This document shows, piece after piece, positions 1-9,330 of a DNA stretch of 64,000 bases (position 1 is the stretch's first letter; every line of letters begins with the position of its first letter). Source of the DNA: Vibrio kanaloae. Its GTDB lineage: Bacteria > Pseudomonadota > Gammaproteobacteria > Enterobacterales > Vibrionaceae. A program made the position numbers and the translations under genes. Under the pieces are notes generated by a model. The model was not told the origin of the DNA, ran no database searches, and worked only from the letters and a program-made list of their open reading frames with translations. The stretch spans positions 2,046,001-2,110,000 of the forward strand of contig NZ_AP025497.1 in the NCBI RefSeq assembly GCF_024347535.1. The letters are read 5' to 3'.

Positions 1-156
1 AAAGTAGAACTACTTCCATATCACAAGCTTGGTGCTCACAAGTGGGAAGCACTTGGCCATGACTACCCTCTTGAAGGTATACAACCTCCAAGTAAAGAGA
101 AAATGGACGAGATTGTAGCCGTACTTAGTCAGTATCATCCAAACGTCAAATACTAA
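1..156 (+). CDS. pflA: Pyruvate formate-lyase activating enzyme, C-terminal end (partial)
   Basis: The window opens inside this gene. The last 51 codons are visible and end in TAA. The residues (VELLPYHKLGAHKWEALG, then DYPLEG) match the C-terminus of PflA, the radical-SAM enzyme that installs the glycyl radical on pyruvate formate-lyase in anaerobic cells. The radical-SAM cysteine motif lies outside the window, so identity rests on this conserved tail alone. A strong hairpin terminator follows after about 30 bases. Confidence 0.85.
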   Translation, partial: KVELLPYHKLGAHKWEALGHDYPLEGIQPPSKEKMDEIVAVLSQYHPNVKY

Positions 157-184
157 TCTAAGCTTACGTTGATAGTGATTTCAA

Positions 185-215
185 ACGCCTCAATTTCGAT
201 TGGGGCTTTTTCTTT
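185..215 (+). terminator. Rho-independent terminator of pflA
   Basis: An 8-bp stem (GCCTCAAT with ATTGGGGC) and a TTCG loop are followed by a T-rich run. The element lies about 30 bases after the pflA stop codon. Confidence 0.85.
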
Positions 216-344
216 ACAACTTTTGTTTATCAATTAAAAAATCATATTAAATCCGTGTTGAGATCATGTTTCCACTCGTAGGAATGCTGTTACTCTTACT
301 GCAACAAAAGAATACAACATTTAGTTTTTAGTGAGGCTCCTCCC

Positions 345-845
345 ATGGAAATGACCAATGCTCAGCGTCTAATTCTATCGAATCAATACTACTTAATGTC
401 TCAAATGGATCCTGAGAATTCAACTAAATACCAACGTCTACAAACGATTGTAGAGCGCGGTTACGAACTCCAAATGCAAGAGCTTAACAAAGAATTTGGT
501 TGTTTAACTGAAGCAGAGTGTCGTGAAATTATCGACATCATGGAAATGTACCATGCAATGCAAGAGTCGAACAAAATGCTTGCAGAACAAGAGCGTGCTG
601 AAGTAGACCAACGTCGCCTGCAGTTCTTAGGTTTTGATATCGCTTCTGAAGCGCAGATCGTACATTACGTGCGTTTCCTTGTTGATTCTGAAGGTCTTTA
701 CCCTCAATTCGACAAAGCCGATCACCGCTTCAATAGCCAAATGCCAATGCTAGAGAAATACCGTCGCATGCTAACAACATGGCGCAACTGCCCTCGTCAG
801 TACCACCTATGTGCAACAGAGCTGTCTCAAATCTTTAGTGCTTAA
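345..845 (+). CDS. yfbU: YfbU family protein
   Basis: A 166-residue soluble protein whose opening ([15 protein letters not shown]) and the block [11 protein letters not shown] are characteristic of the YfbU family, known from enterobacteria and vibrios. E. coli YfbU has about 164 residues, so this copy is full length. The biochemical role of the family is not established. The start is supported by a GAGG ribosome binding site at 333-336. The gene stands alone between two terminators, so it is probably a monocistronic unit. No signal peptide or membrane segment is visible. Confidence 0.92.
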   Translation: MEMTNAQRLILSNQYYLMSQMDPENSTKYQRLQTIVERGYELQMQELNKEFGCLTEAECREIIDIMEMYHAMQESNKMLAEQERAEVDQRRLQFLGFDIASEAQIVHYVRFLVDSEGLYPQFDKADHRFNSQMPMLEKYRRMLTTWRNCPRQYHLCATELSQIFSA

Positions 846-908
846 GCTTAATAGACAACACTAGATAGCAGCGACACCAACTGATTTGCAACATCGATAT
901 ATACAAAG

Positions 909-937
909 AAGGGTTACTCAACTGAGTAGCCCTTTTT
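909..937 (+). terminator. Rho-independent terminator of yfbU
   Basis: A stem of GGGTTACTCA with TGAGTAGCCC (one mismatch) is followed by TTTTT, about 65 bases after the yfbU stop. Confidence 0.85.
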
Positions 938-1280
938 ATTACTTGAATCTTAAATACTAGGCTTGAACCCGCTATTGCTTACTGCCCTACTCATATAATC
1001 ATTTGAGAATTGATTCCACACTGACGTTTCTCGCGCCTTCCACTTTTCATGTGTTGTCACTGCCATTTATATGGCTGTCTCACATCGGCTGTTTTAACTA
1101 AAGATTTTTTCACTGCTTCGACCTATATAGCAATCAATTTATGATAACGCAGCGCACGATAAAGAGGCTCATTCGAAAAAGAAACATCAAGCTCGATTAT
1201 ACGTCTAATGCACATAAATCCAGTTCAAGAATTGGAAAGCTGCCTAAAATCATAAAACAAACGGCTAGCCCCTCTCGAAT

Positions 1281-1402
1281 GCAAAATAATTTGATTTTGC
1301 TCGCTTCAAGTTGCCTATTGCTTTCGCCAAGCTTTCCACACGCAAAATTGTAAATAAATACATAATTGTTAAGCAAAATTGTGGAAGCGGGTCTAACCTT
1401 AA
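1281..1402 (+). promoter_or_regulatory. Putative yeaG operon control region: GCAAAAT repeats and a sigma-S-like -10 element
   Basis: The 620-base gap before yeaG (846-1468) holds the yfbU terminator and no convincing gene. From 1281 it contains four GCAAAAT motifs: an inverted pair at 1281-1300, and two direct copies of GCAAAATTGT at 1342-1351 and 1373-1382. The last two are framed by the inverted arms GCTTTCCACA (1331-1340) and TGTGGAAGC (1380-1388). TCTAACCTTAA at 1392-1402 resembles the sigma-S -10 consensus KCTAYRCTTAA at 9 of 11 positions. In E. coli yeaG is known to be sigma-S dependent. Its use as a promoter here is inferred. Confidence 0.45.
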
Positions 1403-1468
1403 AATGTAGGAAGAGCCTATTTTTCAATCGCTCGTCAGTTTTGACTGGTTAACAAGGGGAATGTGACT

Positions 1469-3403
1469 ATGAGTATTTTTGACCACTATCAATCACGTTA
1501 TGAAGCGGCCAAGGAAGAAGAGCTGACATTGCAAGAATTCTTGGGGCTGTGTAGAGACGATAAAAGTGCTTATGCTAACGCTGCTGAGCGCTTACTGCTG
1601 GCTATTGGCGAACCGGAGGTGATTGACACAGCTCAAGACCCTCATCTAAGTCGTATTTTCTCCAACAGAGTGATAGCACGTTACCGTGAATTTGAAGATT
1701 TTTATGGGATGGAAGACGCGATTGAGCAGATTGTTTCTTACCTAAAGCATGCCGCACAAGGCCTAGAAGAACGTAAACAAATCCTTTACCTACTTGGCCC
1801 CGTGGGCGGTGGTAAATCTTCTCTTGCCGAAAAGCTCAAAGCACTAATGCAAAAGTTACCCATCTATGTGTTGTCTGCCAACGGTGAACGAAGCCCTGTG
1901 AATGATCACCCCTTCTGCCTATTTGATGTAAACGAAGATGGTGATTTACTGAAGAACGAATACGGCATTGAGCAGCGTTACCTCCGTTCTATTATGTCTC
2001 CGTGGGCAGCAAAACGTCTGCACGATTTTGGCGGTGATATTTCCAAATTCAAGGTCATCAAACTACGCCCTTCGATTCTCGATCAAGTAGCGATCGCGAA
2101 GACAGAGCCAGGAGATGAAAATAATCAAGATATCTCATCTCTTGTTGGTAAAGTTGATATTCGCAAGCTTGAGCACTTCTCTCAAGATGATCCTGATGCC
2201 TACAGCTACTCTGGTGCGCTGTGTAAAGCAAACCAAGGTTTAATGGAATTCGTAGAGATGTTTAAGGCGCCTATTAAAGTCCTACATCCTCTCTTAACGG
2301 CAACACAAGAAGGTAACTTTAACGGTACCGAAGGACTTTCTGCATTACCGTTCGATGGCATGATCTTAGCTCACTCGAATGAGTCAGAATGGCAAACTTT
2401 CCGCAACAACAAAAACAACGAAGCTTTCCTAGACCGTGTGTACATTGTAAAAGTGCCTTACTGTCTACGTGTTTCTGAAGAAGTGAAGATCTATCAGAAA
2501 CTGCTTGAGCACAGTGAATTGTCTAAAGCACCTTGCTCACCTAGTACACTAGAACTGCTATCACAATTCAGTATTCTGTCTCGACTCAAAGAGCCAGAAA
2601 ACTCATCACTGTTCTCCAAAATGCGTGTCTACGACGGGGAAACACTGAAAGATACCGATCCAAAAGCGAAGAGTTACCAAGAGTACCGAGACTATGCCGG
2701 TGTTGACGAAGGTATGTCAGGGCTATCAACGCGCTTCGCCTTTAAGATCCTTTCTCGTGTGTTCAACTTCGACCAAGCTGAGGTAGCAGCTAACCCTGTT
2801 CACCTATTCTACGTCATCGAACAGCAAATCGAGCGTGAGCAATTCCCTCAAGAAACCGCCGAGAAGTACCTCGAGTTCTTGAAAGGATATCTAGTGCCTC
2901 GATACGTAGAATTCATCGGTAAAGAGATTCAAACCGCATATCTAGAGTCTTACTCTGAGTACGGTCAGAATATTTTCGACCGCTATGTCATCTATGCTGA
3001 CTTCTGGATTCAAGACCAAGAGTACCGTGATCCAGAAACAGGACAGCTATTTGATCGCGCTTCTCTGAATGCTGAGCTAGAAAAAATCGAAAAAACAGCT
3101 GGAATCAGTAACCCTAAAGACTTCAGAAATGAGATTGTGAACTTTGTGCTTCGTGCCAAAGCCAATAATAACGGACAAAACCCCGTTTGGACAAGCTACG
3201 AAAAACTGCGCACTGTGATTGAGAAAAAAATGTTCTCTAACACAGAGGAACTACTTCCTGTTATTTCGTTCAATGCTAAAACCTCTACGGATGATCAGAA
3301 AAAACACGACGACTTCGTTGCTCGTATGATGGAGAAAGGCTACACCGAAAAACAAGTTAGGCTACTATCTGAGTGGTACCTAAGAGTTCGCAAATCCTCA
3401 TAA
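1469..3403 (+). CDS. yeaG: PrkA family serine protein kinase
   Basis: A 644-residue protein, the same length as E. coli YeaG and very similar along its whole length. It carries an AAA-type P-loop (GPVGGGKS, residues 110-117) in the N-terminal PrkA AAA region and the C-terminal PrkA kinase-like region ending WYLRVRKSS. The family is linked to nitrogen-starvation and stationary-phase responses, but its substrates are poorly defined. An upstream in-frame GTG exists at 1463; I chose the ATG at 1469 because AAGGGGA (1454-1460) is then 8 bases away. It is the first gene of an operon with yeaH and ycgB; 85 bases separate it from yeaH. Confidence 0.95.
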   Translation: MSIFDHYQSRYEAAKEEELTLQEFLGLCRDDKSAYANAAERLLLAIGEPEVIDTAQDPHLSRIFSNRVIARYREFEDFYGMEDAIEQIVSYLKHAAQGLEERKQILYLLGPVGGGKSSLAEKLKALMQKLPIYVLSANGERSPVNDHPFCLFDVNEDGDLLKNEYGIEQRYLRSIMSPWAAKRLHDFGGDISKFKVIKLRPSILDQVAIAKTEPGDENNQDISSLVGKVDIRKLEHFSQDDPDAYSYSGALCKANQGLMEFVEMFKAPIKVLHPLLTATQEGNFNGTEGLSALPFDGMILAHSNESEWQTFRNNKNNEAFLDRVYIVKVPYCLRVSEEVKIYQKLLEHSELSKAPCSPSTLELLSQFSILSRLKEPENSSLFSKMRVYDGETLKDTDPKAKSYQEYRDYAGVDEGMSGLSTRFAFKILSRVFNFDQAEVAANPVHLFYVIEQQIEREQFPQETAEKYLEFLKGYLVPRYVEFIGKEIQTAYLESYSEYGQNIFDRYVIYADFWIQDQEYRDPETGQLFDRASLNAELEKIEKTAGISNPKDFRNEIVNFVLRAKANNNGQNPVWTSYEKLRTVIEKKMFSNTEELLPVISFNAKTSTDDQKKHDDFVARMMEKGYTEKQVRLLSEWYLRVRKSS

Positions 3404-3488
3404 CTAAACTGTACAGAGCAGTTCAAGTGAACCGCTCGTACAACCTAAATAAAAGTAGGATCGCGACATCAGCTGAGAGGGAGTTCTT

Positions 3489-4760
3489 ATGGCACAATTT
3501 ATCGATCGGAGGCTCAATGGCAAAAATAAGAGCGCTGTAAACAGGCAGCGCTTCTTAAGACGCCATAAAGAGCAAATCAAAGAGTCTGTGGCCGATGCAG
3601 TCAACCGACGCTCAATCACCAATACTGAAACGGGTGAAGACGTCACTATTCCTCATAAAGACATCAAAGAGCCAAGCTTTCATCAAGGTCAAGGCGGCGT
3701 AAGAGAACGCGTACATCCAGGTAATGACCAGTTCATTACTGGCGATAAAATTGAGCGCCCTAAAGGTGGGGGCCAAGGTGGTGGTTCGGGGCAAGGGGAC
3801 GCGAGCCCTGATGGCGAAGGCCAAGATGAATTTACCTTCCAAATTTCAAAAGATGAATATCTTGATATTCTATTTGAAGATTTAGCCCTGCCTAATCTAG
3901 AAAAGAATCAAGTCAATAAAATCACCGAATGGAAAACACACCGCTCTGGTTACCAAAGCGCGGGGATTCCATCCAACATTGCTATCGTGCGTTCACTGCA
4001 GCAGTCTCTAGCTCGAAGAACCGCGATGACAGCTAGTAAAAAACGCGAGCTTAACCTACTGATGGAGCAACTTGACCAAGTTAAAATGACGGAACCGGCA
4101 CAACCTTTCGAAGAAAGTCGCTTAAAAGAAGAGATCGCCGAGCTACGCAAAAAAATTGAAAACGTGCCCTTCATTGACACCTTCGACTTACGTTTTAAAA
4201 ACTATGAGAAGCGCCCTATTCCATCTAGCCAAGCGGTGATGTTCTGTTTGATGGATGTGTCGGGCTCAATGGATCAAGCCACCAAAGACATCGCAAAACG
4301 TTTCTACGTACTGCTGTATCTGTTCCTCAATCGCACTTATGAAAATGTCGATGTGGTGTTTATTCGTCATCATACTCAGGCGAAAGAAGTCGACGAACAT
4401 GAGTTCTTCTACTCGCAAGAAACGGGCGGCACTATCGTTTCCAGCGCACTAAAATTAATGAAAGAAATTGTAGCTGACCGTTACCCAGCAAGTGAATGGA
4501 ATATCTACGCCGCTCAAGCCTCTGACGGCGATAATTGGGCTGATGACTCCCCTCGCTGTAAAGAACTGTTGGTGAATAAGCTTCTGCCTATCTGCCAATA
4601 TTACTCATACATCGAAATAACACGCCGCTCTCATCAAACGCTTTGGCACGAATACGAAAAACTCGAAAACAGCTTTGACAACTTTGCGATGAAAAATATT
4701 AGAACAGTGGATGATATTTTTCCTGTGTTTAGAGAGCTATTCCAAAAAGAAACAGCGTAA
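3489..4760 (+). CDS. yeaH: YeaH/YhbH family protein (DUF444, von Willebrand-type domain)
   Basis: A 423-residue cytosolic protein. The charged N-terminus is followed by a Gly/Gln-rich linker ([12 protein letters not shown], about residue 95), a coiled-coil-prone segment around 190-225, and a C-terminal von Willebrand A-like domain with a metal-site motif (MDVSGSMD, about residues 255-262). It matches E. coli YeaH and Bacillus YhbH. Genes of this family almost always sit next to a PrkA kinase, which suggests a partner or substrate role. The start is backed by GAGGGAG just upstream. It ends 11 bases before ycgB, so the two are co-transcribed. Confidence 0.93.
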   Translation: MAQFIDRRLNGKNKSAVNRQRFLRRHKEQIKESVADAVNRRSITNTETGEDVTIPHKDIKEPSFHQGQGGVRERVHPGNDQFITGDKIERPKGGGQGGGSGQGDASPDGEGQDEFTFQISKDEYLDILFEDLALPNLEKNQVNKITEWKTHRSGYQSAGIPSNIAIVRSLQQSLARRTAMTASKKRELNLLMEQLDQVKMTEPAQPFEESRLKEEIAELRKKIENVPFIDTFDLRFKNYEKRPIPSSQAVMFCLMDVSGSMDQATKDIAKRFYVLLYLFLNRTYENVDVVFIRHHTQAKEVDEHEFFYSQETGGTIVSSALKLMKEIVADRYPASEWNIYAAQASDGDNWADDSPRCKELLVNKLLPICQYYSYIEITRRSHQTLWHEYEKLENSFDNFAMKNIRTVDDIFPVFRELFQKETA

Positions 4761-4771
4761 GGGGGCTTGCC

Positions 4772-6334
4772 ATGACAGCGAAATCAAACGTTGTAGAAAA
4801 GAACGAAGCTACGCAGAAGAAAAACGAGAAGATGCTACCTGACGGACCCGATTGGACGTTCAACCTATTAGAGCAATATCACGTTGAAATTAAGCGTGTG
4901 GCGCAGCATTACCGTTTAGATACTTACCCGAACCAAATTGAAGTAATTACCTCAGAACAGATGATGGACGCTTATTCCAGCATTGGTATGCCCATCAATT
5001 ACAACCACTGGTCTTTTGGTAAAAAATTCATTCAAACCGAACAAAACTACAAGCACGGCCAAATGGGCTTAGCATACGAAATTGTCATCAATTCAGATCC
5101 TTGCATCGCTTATCTGATGGAAGAGAACACCGTCACTATGCAGGCACTCGTTATGGCTCATGCTTGTTACGGCCATAACTCTTTCTTTAAAGGCAACTAT
5201 CTGTTCCAAACATGGACCGATGCCAGTTCCATCATCGACTACCTATTGTTTGCTAAAAAATACATTACTGAGTGCGAAGAAAAATACGGCGTTGCAGAAG
5301 TCGAGCAACTTCTCGATTCTTGTCACGCACTGATGAACTACGGCGTAGATAGATACAAACGTCCAGAGAAGATTTCAATCGCAGAAGAAACCGCAAGACA
5401 GGAAGAGCGAGAGGCTTACCTGCAATCTCAAGTCAATGAGTTATGGAGAACGGTGCCTAAAAGTCAAGACAAAGAAGAAAAGGAAGCGATTCGTTTTCCT
5501 AGCGAGCCTCAAGAGAACATTCTCTACTTCATCGAAAAAAACGCTCCACTGCTTGAACCTTGGCAACGTGAATGTGTCCGTATCGTCCGTAAAGTCAGCC
5601 AGTATTTCTACCCACAGAAACAAACCCAAGTAATGAATGAGGGTTGGGCAACCTTCTGGCACTACACCATCCTTAACCACCTTTACGATGAAGGCTTAGT
5701 AAGTGATAAGTTCATCTTAGAATTCTTACACAGCCATACTAGCGTGGTCGCACAACCGGCTTACAACAGCCCTTACTTCAATGGCATAAATCCTTATGCG
5801 CTTGGGTTTGCGATGTTTAGAGACATCCGACGCATCTGTGAAGAACCAACCGATGAAGACAAAGAGTGGTTTCCTGAGTTAGCCGGAAGTGATTGGCTAG
5901 AAGCCGTGCATTTTGCTATGCATAACTTCAAAGATGAAAGCTTTATCAGCCAGTATCTTTCTCCAAAAATCATTAGGGACTTTAAGCTGTTCTCTGTGCT
6001 CGACGATGACCATAAGAACACTATTGAAGTCAGCGCTATCCATGATGATCCAGGCTATAGTTTGATTCGAGAGAAGCTCGCTGCACAATATAACTTAAGT
6101 AACCTTGAACCTAATATTCAGGTGCTAAATGTAGATGTCCGTGGTGATCGCTCGATGACACTGCAATATAGGCCTCACGACCGGATTCCTCTTGATAAAG
6201 GCTATGATGAAGTCATGAAACATCTATACCGCTTATGGGGCTTTGATGTCATTTTGGAAGAGCTCAACGATACGGGTCATAGAGAGATCCTGACCACTTG
6301 TCCCAAACGTAATGATTATGGAACCAAGATTTAA
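4772..6334 (+). CDS. ycgB: SpoVR family protein
   Basis: A 520-residue soluble protein matching E. coli YcgB (510 residues) and Bacillus SpoVR, a protein needed for spore cortex formation in Bacillus. Vibrios do not sporulate, so the role here must differ and is unknown. Recognisable blocks include GPDWTFNLLEQYHVEIK near the N-terminus, NEGWATFWHYTILN in the middle and NPYALGFAMFRDIRR. In E. coli ycgB is separated from yeaGH. Here all three genes form one tight operon, the arrangement also seen in many proteobacteria, which supports a shared function. Confidence 0.93.
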   Translation: MTAKSNVVEKNEATQKKNEKMLPDGPDWTFNLLEQYHVEIKRVAQHYRLDTYPNQIEVITSEQMMDAYSSIGMPINYNHWSFGKKFIQTEQNYKHGQMGLAYEIVINSDPCIAYLMEENTVTMQALVMAHACYGHNSFFKGNYLFQTWTDASSIIDYLLFAKKYITECEEKYGVAEVEQLLDSCHALMNYGVDRYKRPEKISIAEETARQEEREAYLQSQVNELWRTVPKSQDKEEKEAIRFPSEPQENILYFIEKNAPLLEPWQRECVRIVRKVSQYFYPQKQTQVMNEGWATFWHYTILNHLYDEGLVSDKFILEFLHSHTSVVAQPAYNSPYFNGINPYALGFAMFRDIRRICEEPTDEDKEWFPELAGSDWLEAVHFAMHNFKDESFISQYLSPKIIRDFKLFSVLDDDHKNTIEVSAIHDDPGYSLIREKLAAQYNLSNLEPNIQVLNVDVRGDRSMTLQYRPHDRIPLDKGYDEVMKHLYRLWGFDVILEELNDTGHREILTTCPKRNDYGTKI

Positions 6335-6393
6335 CGCTTAACTCGCTAACGTTGACACTCTATATGTAAAAAGACATTCAGAAATGGTGCTGG

Positions 6394-6475
6394 AAAAGGC
6401 TTGAAAACCAAGCAAAATTTTTCGATAAGTAGCTACTCTACAATCAAATATTCTAGTGAAGTTATCGAGCCTTTT
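6394..6475. other. Bulged inverted repeat in the ycgB-sohB convergent gap
   Basis: AAAAGGCT (6394-6401) and CGATAA (6423-6428) together pair with the contiguous right arm TTATCGAGCCTTTT (6462-6475). This would make a 14-bp stem with a 21-base bulge. It is the only structure seen between the two convergent genes and might stop transcription from either side, but it has no good T-tract. Confidence 0.35.
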
Positions 6476-6518
6476 AACAAGCTAAGACGAGCAATTATTT
6501 ACTACGATTGGTATAAAC

Positions 6519-7586
6519 TTAAACAATCGGCTTTTGACCGCGTTCTATCAGCTTCATCAGCACGCTGTCTGCAGATTTACCTGCAACGCCAGCTAGCTTG
6601 TCTGATAGTTTTTTCTTCTGTACGTAGTGAATCGCTAGAACCGTCTTGTCTTTGCATGCTGCTACGACTAAATCATCAGAAGTGCTGATCTCATCCACCA
6701 GCCCAAGTTCATGAGCTTGTGTACCGAACCAGTGTTCGCCCGTTGCAACCTTATCAAGGTCTAGCGCTGGACGGTGGTCACGAATAAAGTCTTTGAATAA
6801 GCCGTGTGTCTCTTCTAGCTCTTCTTTAAACTTCTCACGTGCTTTATCGCTGTTCTCACCAAACATAGTTAGCGTGCGCTTGTACTCACCCGCCGTTAAC
6901 TGTTCGAACTCAATATCGTGCTTTTTAAGCAGTTTATTGAAGTTAGGCAATTGAGCGATAACGCCAATAGAACCAACAATAGCAAAAGGTGCAGATACGA
7001 TTTTGTCTGCAATACATGCCATCATGTAACCGCCACTTGCTGCGACTTTATCTACCGAGATAGTCAGAGGTAAACCTGCCGCTTTAATACGATCAAGTTG
7101 AGAAGAGGCCAAACCATAGCCGTGAACCATGCCACCGCCAGATTCAAGCTTAAGCAATACTTCATCACCTTCACGAGCCACAGCTAGAACCGCCGTTACT
7201 TCTTCACGTAATGAAGCCACTTCTTTCGCATCAATGCTGCCGTTAAAATCAAGAACGAATAGATGTGGTTCACGCTTGCTATCAAGCTCCCCCTCTTTCG
7301 CTGCTTTCTTCACTTCTTTACTGCGTGACTTTACTTTCTCTTTTTCTGCTTTCTTTTCTGCTTTATCACGTGCTTTGATGAAAGTATCATCATGCAAATG
7401 GTGCTCTAATTGTTCAATAGTCTGTTTGTGATGTTCCGATAGGTTAGTGATTTCCAGCTCACCTTTAATTGCGCTTGATTTCCCACCCACAGATTTAGCA
7501 ATCACTAAAATTGCGATGATGGCGATTACAACGGTCGCAATCTTGGCTAAAAACAAGCCGTAGTCCAACAAAAATTCCAATGTCAT
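6519..7586 (-). CDS. sohB: Protease SohB (S49 family inner-membrane peptidase)
   Basis: A 355-residue protein, close to E. coli SohB (349). An N-terminal membrane helix (about residues 8-30) is followed by a charged lysine-rich linker and the S49 peptidase domain. The nucleophile serine lies in AASGGYMMA and the general-base lysine in GEYKRTLTMFGE, as in SppA and SohB. SohB was first found as a multicopy suppressor of htrA mutants, so a role in envelope quality control is likely. It is transcribed divergently from yciK across a 137-base gap. Confidence 0.95.
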   Translation of the reverse strand: MTLEFLLDYGLFLAKIATVVIAIIAILVIAKSVGGKSSAIKGELEITNLSEHHKQTIEQLEHHLHDDTFIKARDKAEKKAEKEKVKSRSKEVKKAAKEGELDSKREPHLFVLDFNGSIDAKEVASLREEVTAVLAVAREGDEVLLKLESGGGMVHGYGLASSQLDRIKAAGLPLTISVDKVAASGGYMMACIADKIVSAPFAIVGSIGVIAQLPNFNKLLKKHDIEFEQLTAGEYKRTLTMFGENSDKAREKFKEELEETHGLFKDFIRDHRPALDLDKVATGEHWFGTQAHELGLVDEISTSDDLVVAACKDKTVLAIHYVQKKKLSDKLAGVAGKSADSVLMKLIERGQKPIV

Positions 7587-7723
7587 ATCCCCTATTGTAT
7601 GAATTAGTGTATTGTAACCATCTTGTCACGATTACCAAGAATTTCTCATCATTCCTGCGGTTATCTGTGTGATTAAACATCAATGGAATGACGAACATAA
7701 TAAAAGAAAGAAGGATAAGCACA

Positions 7724-8464
7724 GTGGATTACCCAATCTCTACAGATGCCCTCAAAGATAAAGTAATTTTGGTTACAGGTGCCGGTGCTGGCATTGGTCG
7801 CCAAGCAGCACTAAGCTTCGCTCAACATGGTGCAACTGTCATTCTGTTAGGCCGCAATGTCAAAAACCTTGAATTGATTTACGATGAAATCGAAAGCGCT
7901 GGTTACCCACAACCTGCGATTATCCCATTGGATTTAAAAGGCGCGACAAAACAGAACTACGTTGATATGGCTGAAACCATTGAATCACAGTTTGGTCGTT
8001 TAGACGGCCTACTGCATAACGCAGGTGTGCTTGGCACGTTAAGTCCATTCGATCAAATCGATGAAGAAACATTTGATGGCGTCATGCAAATCAACGTTAA
8101 GGCTGAATTTCTAATGACTCAAGCACTGCTGCCAGTAATTAAGAAAGCGGAAGCGGGTCGTATTGTCTTTACCTCTTCAACGGTTGGTCACTCTGGCCGC
8201 GCGTTCTGGGGCACTTACGCGATTTCAAAGTTTGCAACAGAAGGTATGATGCAAATCCTAGCGGACGAGCTTGAAGACACAAACATCCGTGTTAACGCAA
8301 TCAATCCGGGCGGCACTCAAACACGCATGCGTGCAAAAGCGTACCCAGGAGAAGATGCGAATAAGCTAAAAACGCCACTCGACATCATTCCACTGTACCT
8401 GCACTTAATGAATCCAAGTGTGACAGACATTAATGGTCAATGTATCGATGCTCAACCTAAGTAA
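7724..8464 (+). CDS. yciK: YciK family short-chain dehydrogenase/reductase
   Basis: A 246-residue classical SDR with the NAD(P)-binding motif TGAGAGIG near the N-terminus, an NAG motif (LHNAG), a catalytic serine in FTSSTVG and the YxxxK pair in YAISK. It matches E. coli YciK, whose substrate is not firmly known. The reading frame is open from an ATG at 7688. I chose the GTG at 7724 because AAGGA (7711-7715) is 8 bases upstream and the protein length then fits the family. As in E. coli, it neighbours sohB. A strong terminator follows. Confidence 0.92.
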   Translation: MDYPISTDALKDKVILVTGAGAGIGRQAALSFAQHGATVILLGRNVKNLELIYDEIESAGYPQPAIIPLDLKGATKQNYVDMAETIESQFGRLDGLLHNAGVLGTLSPFDQIDEETFDGVMQINVKAEFLMTQALLPVIKKAEAGRIVFTSSTVGHSGRAFWGTYAISKFATEGMMQILADELEDTNIRVNAINPGGTQTRMRAKAYPGEDANKLKTPLDIIPLYLHLMNPSVTDINGQCIDAQPK

Positions 8465-8485
8465 CTGATATCATTAACCAACAGT

Positions 8486-8514
8486 AAAAAGCCGCTTCCA
8501 TAGCGGCTTTTTTT
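8486..8514 (+). terminator. Rho-independent terminator of yciK
   Basis: AGCCGC and GCGGCT flank a short loop and are followed by a run of seven T. The element separates yciK from the SOS-controlled imuA. Confidence 0.9.
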
Positions 8515-8591
8515 GTATCTAAATCAACCATCTAATATTTAATTCACCTGATTTTCATCATTTCTCTTTGCATCTTTTTCATTGTTAAATA

Positions 8592-8611
8592 TACTGTATA
8601 GATATACAGGT
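8592..8611 (+). promoter_or_regulatory. LexA box (SOS operator) upstream of imuA
   Basis: CTGTATAGATATACAG at 8594-8609 fits the gamma-proteobacterial LexA consensus CTGT-N8-ACAG exactly, including the flanking TA on the left. It lies 10 bases before the imuA start codon and overlaps a possible -10 (TATACA, 8603-8608), so bound LexA would block the promoter. It implies DNA-damage induction of the three-gene cassette. Confidence 0.93.
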
Positions 8612-8619
8612 ATTTAATT

Positions 8620-9327
8620 ATGCATGAACTAATAAAAAGCTTACAAGACCGCCAGCTAATCTGGAAAGGGTTACAATCAACAACGCAAGGAAGTACCACT
8701 TCAACAGGCTATCCTCAATTGGATAAACAGCTTGATGGAGGCTTTCCGATGCACGGCGTTATTGAGGTGGAATCACAACAAGGGATCGGCGAACTTCGTC
8801 TACTCACGCCTTATTTAGCTCAACAAAACTCACAGAAACTGGCCATTTTCATCAACCCACCAGGGAAGATCTGTGCCGAGTTTTTCAACGACCAAAATAT
8901 TCCACTAGAGAACATCCTAGTCATCCAACCTCAGCGTGCTCTCGATGCACTATGGGCCGCAGAACAATGCCTCAAGAGTGGTGCTTGTCATTCTATATTG
9001 CTATGGGGAGCCAATCTAGAAATCCACCAAACCAAGCGCCTGCAAGCAGCAAGCGAAACGGGTAAGTGCCTGCAATTTCACTTTAAAGCCACCAGCCATA
9101 ATCAGTTGTCCCTACCCGTTTCTTTAAGCATGAAACTCTCTTCTCACGCGCAGGGGTTAAAGGTTGAGGTCACGAAGAGAAAAGGCAGCTGGTCGTATGG
9201 CAGCTTTATTCTCGACATGAGCCAAAACTGGCCGTTACTCACAGAAAAAGTCATCAATCAAAACAGTTCGACTCACGCTTTGTCTAGTAATACGGTGCCG
9301 GCTTTCCCTATTGCGAAGCAAGGCTAA
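8620..9327 (+). CDS. imuA: Translesion synthesis-associated protein ImuA (SulA/RecA-like)
   Basis: A 235-residue protein with the RecA-like fold typical of ImuA. The start (STTSTGYPQLDKQLDGGFP) resembles the RecA core entry. The place where RecA has its Walker A loop reads ESQQGIGELRL, without the GK[ST] signature, so ATP binding is probably lost. ImuA is thought to help recruit the ImuB-DnaE2 mutasome. The LexA box immediately upstream and imuB three bases downstream define an SOS operon. It could be annotated as SulA-like, but the neighbours decide for ImuA. Confidence 0.9.
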   Translation: MHELIKSLQDRQLIWKGLQSTTQGSTTSTGYPQLDKQLDGGFPMHGVIEVESQQGIGELRLLTPYLAQQNSQKLAIFINPPGKICAEFFNDQNIPLENILVIQPQRALDALWAAEQCLKSGACHSILLWGANLEIHQTKRLQAASETGKCLQFHFKATSHNQLSLPVSLSMKLSSHAQGLKVEVTKRKGSWSYGSFILDMSQNWPLLTEKVINQNSSTHALSSNTVPAFPIAKQG

Positions 9328-9330
9328 CGT

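Noticed and set aside
1141..1427. Overlapping open frames on both strands (70 and 76 residues) in the yeaG upstream gap
   Set aside because: No ribosome binding site, composition unlike the neighbours, no recognisable family, and they overlap the putative operator cluster.
6401..6688. A 95-residue plus-strand frame overlapping the 3' end of sohB
   Set aside because: It runs antisense into a well-supported gene and has no start signal; it is a shadow of the intergenic region plus sohB.
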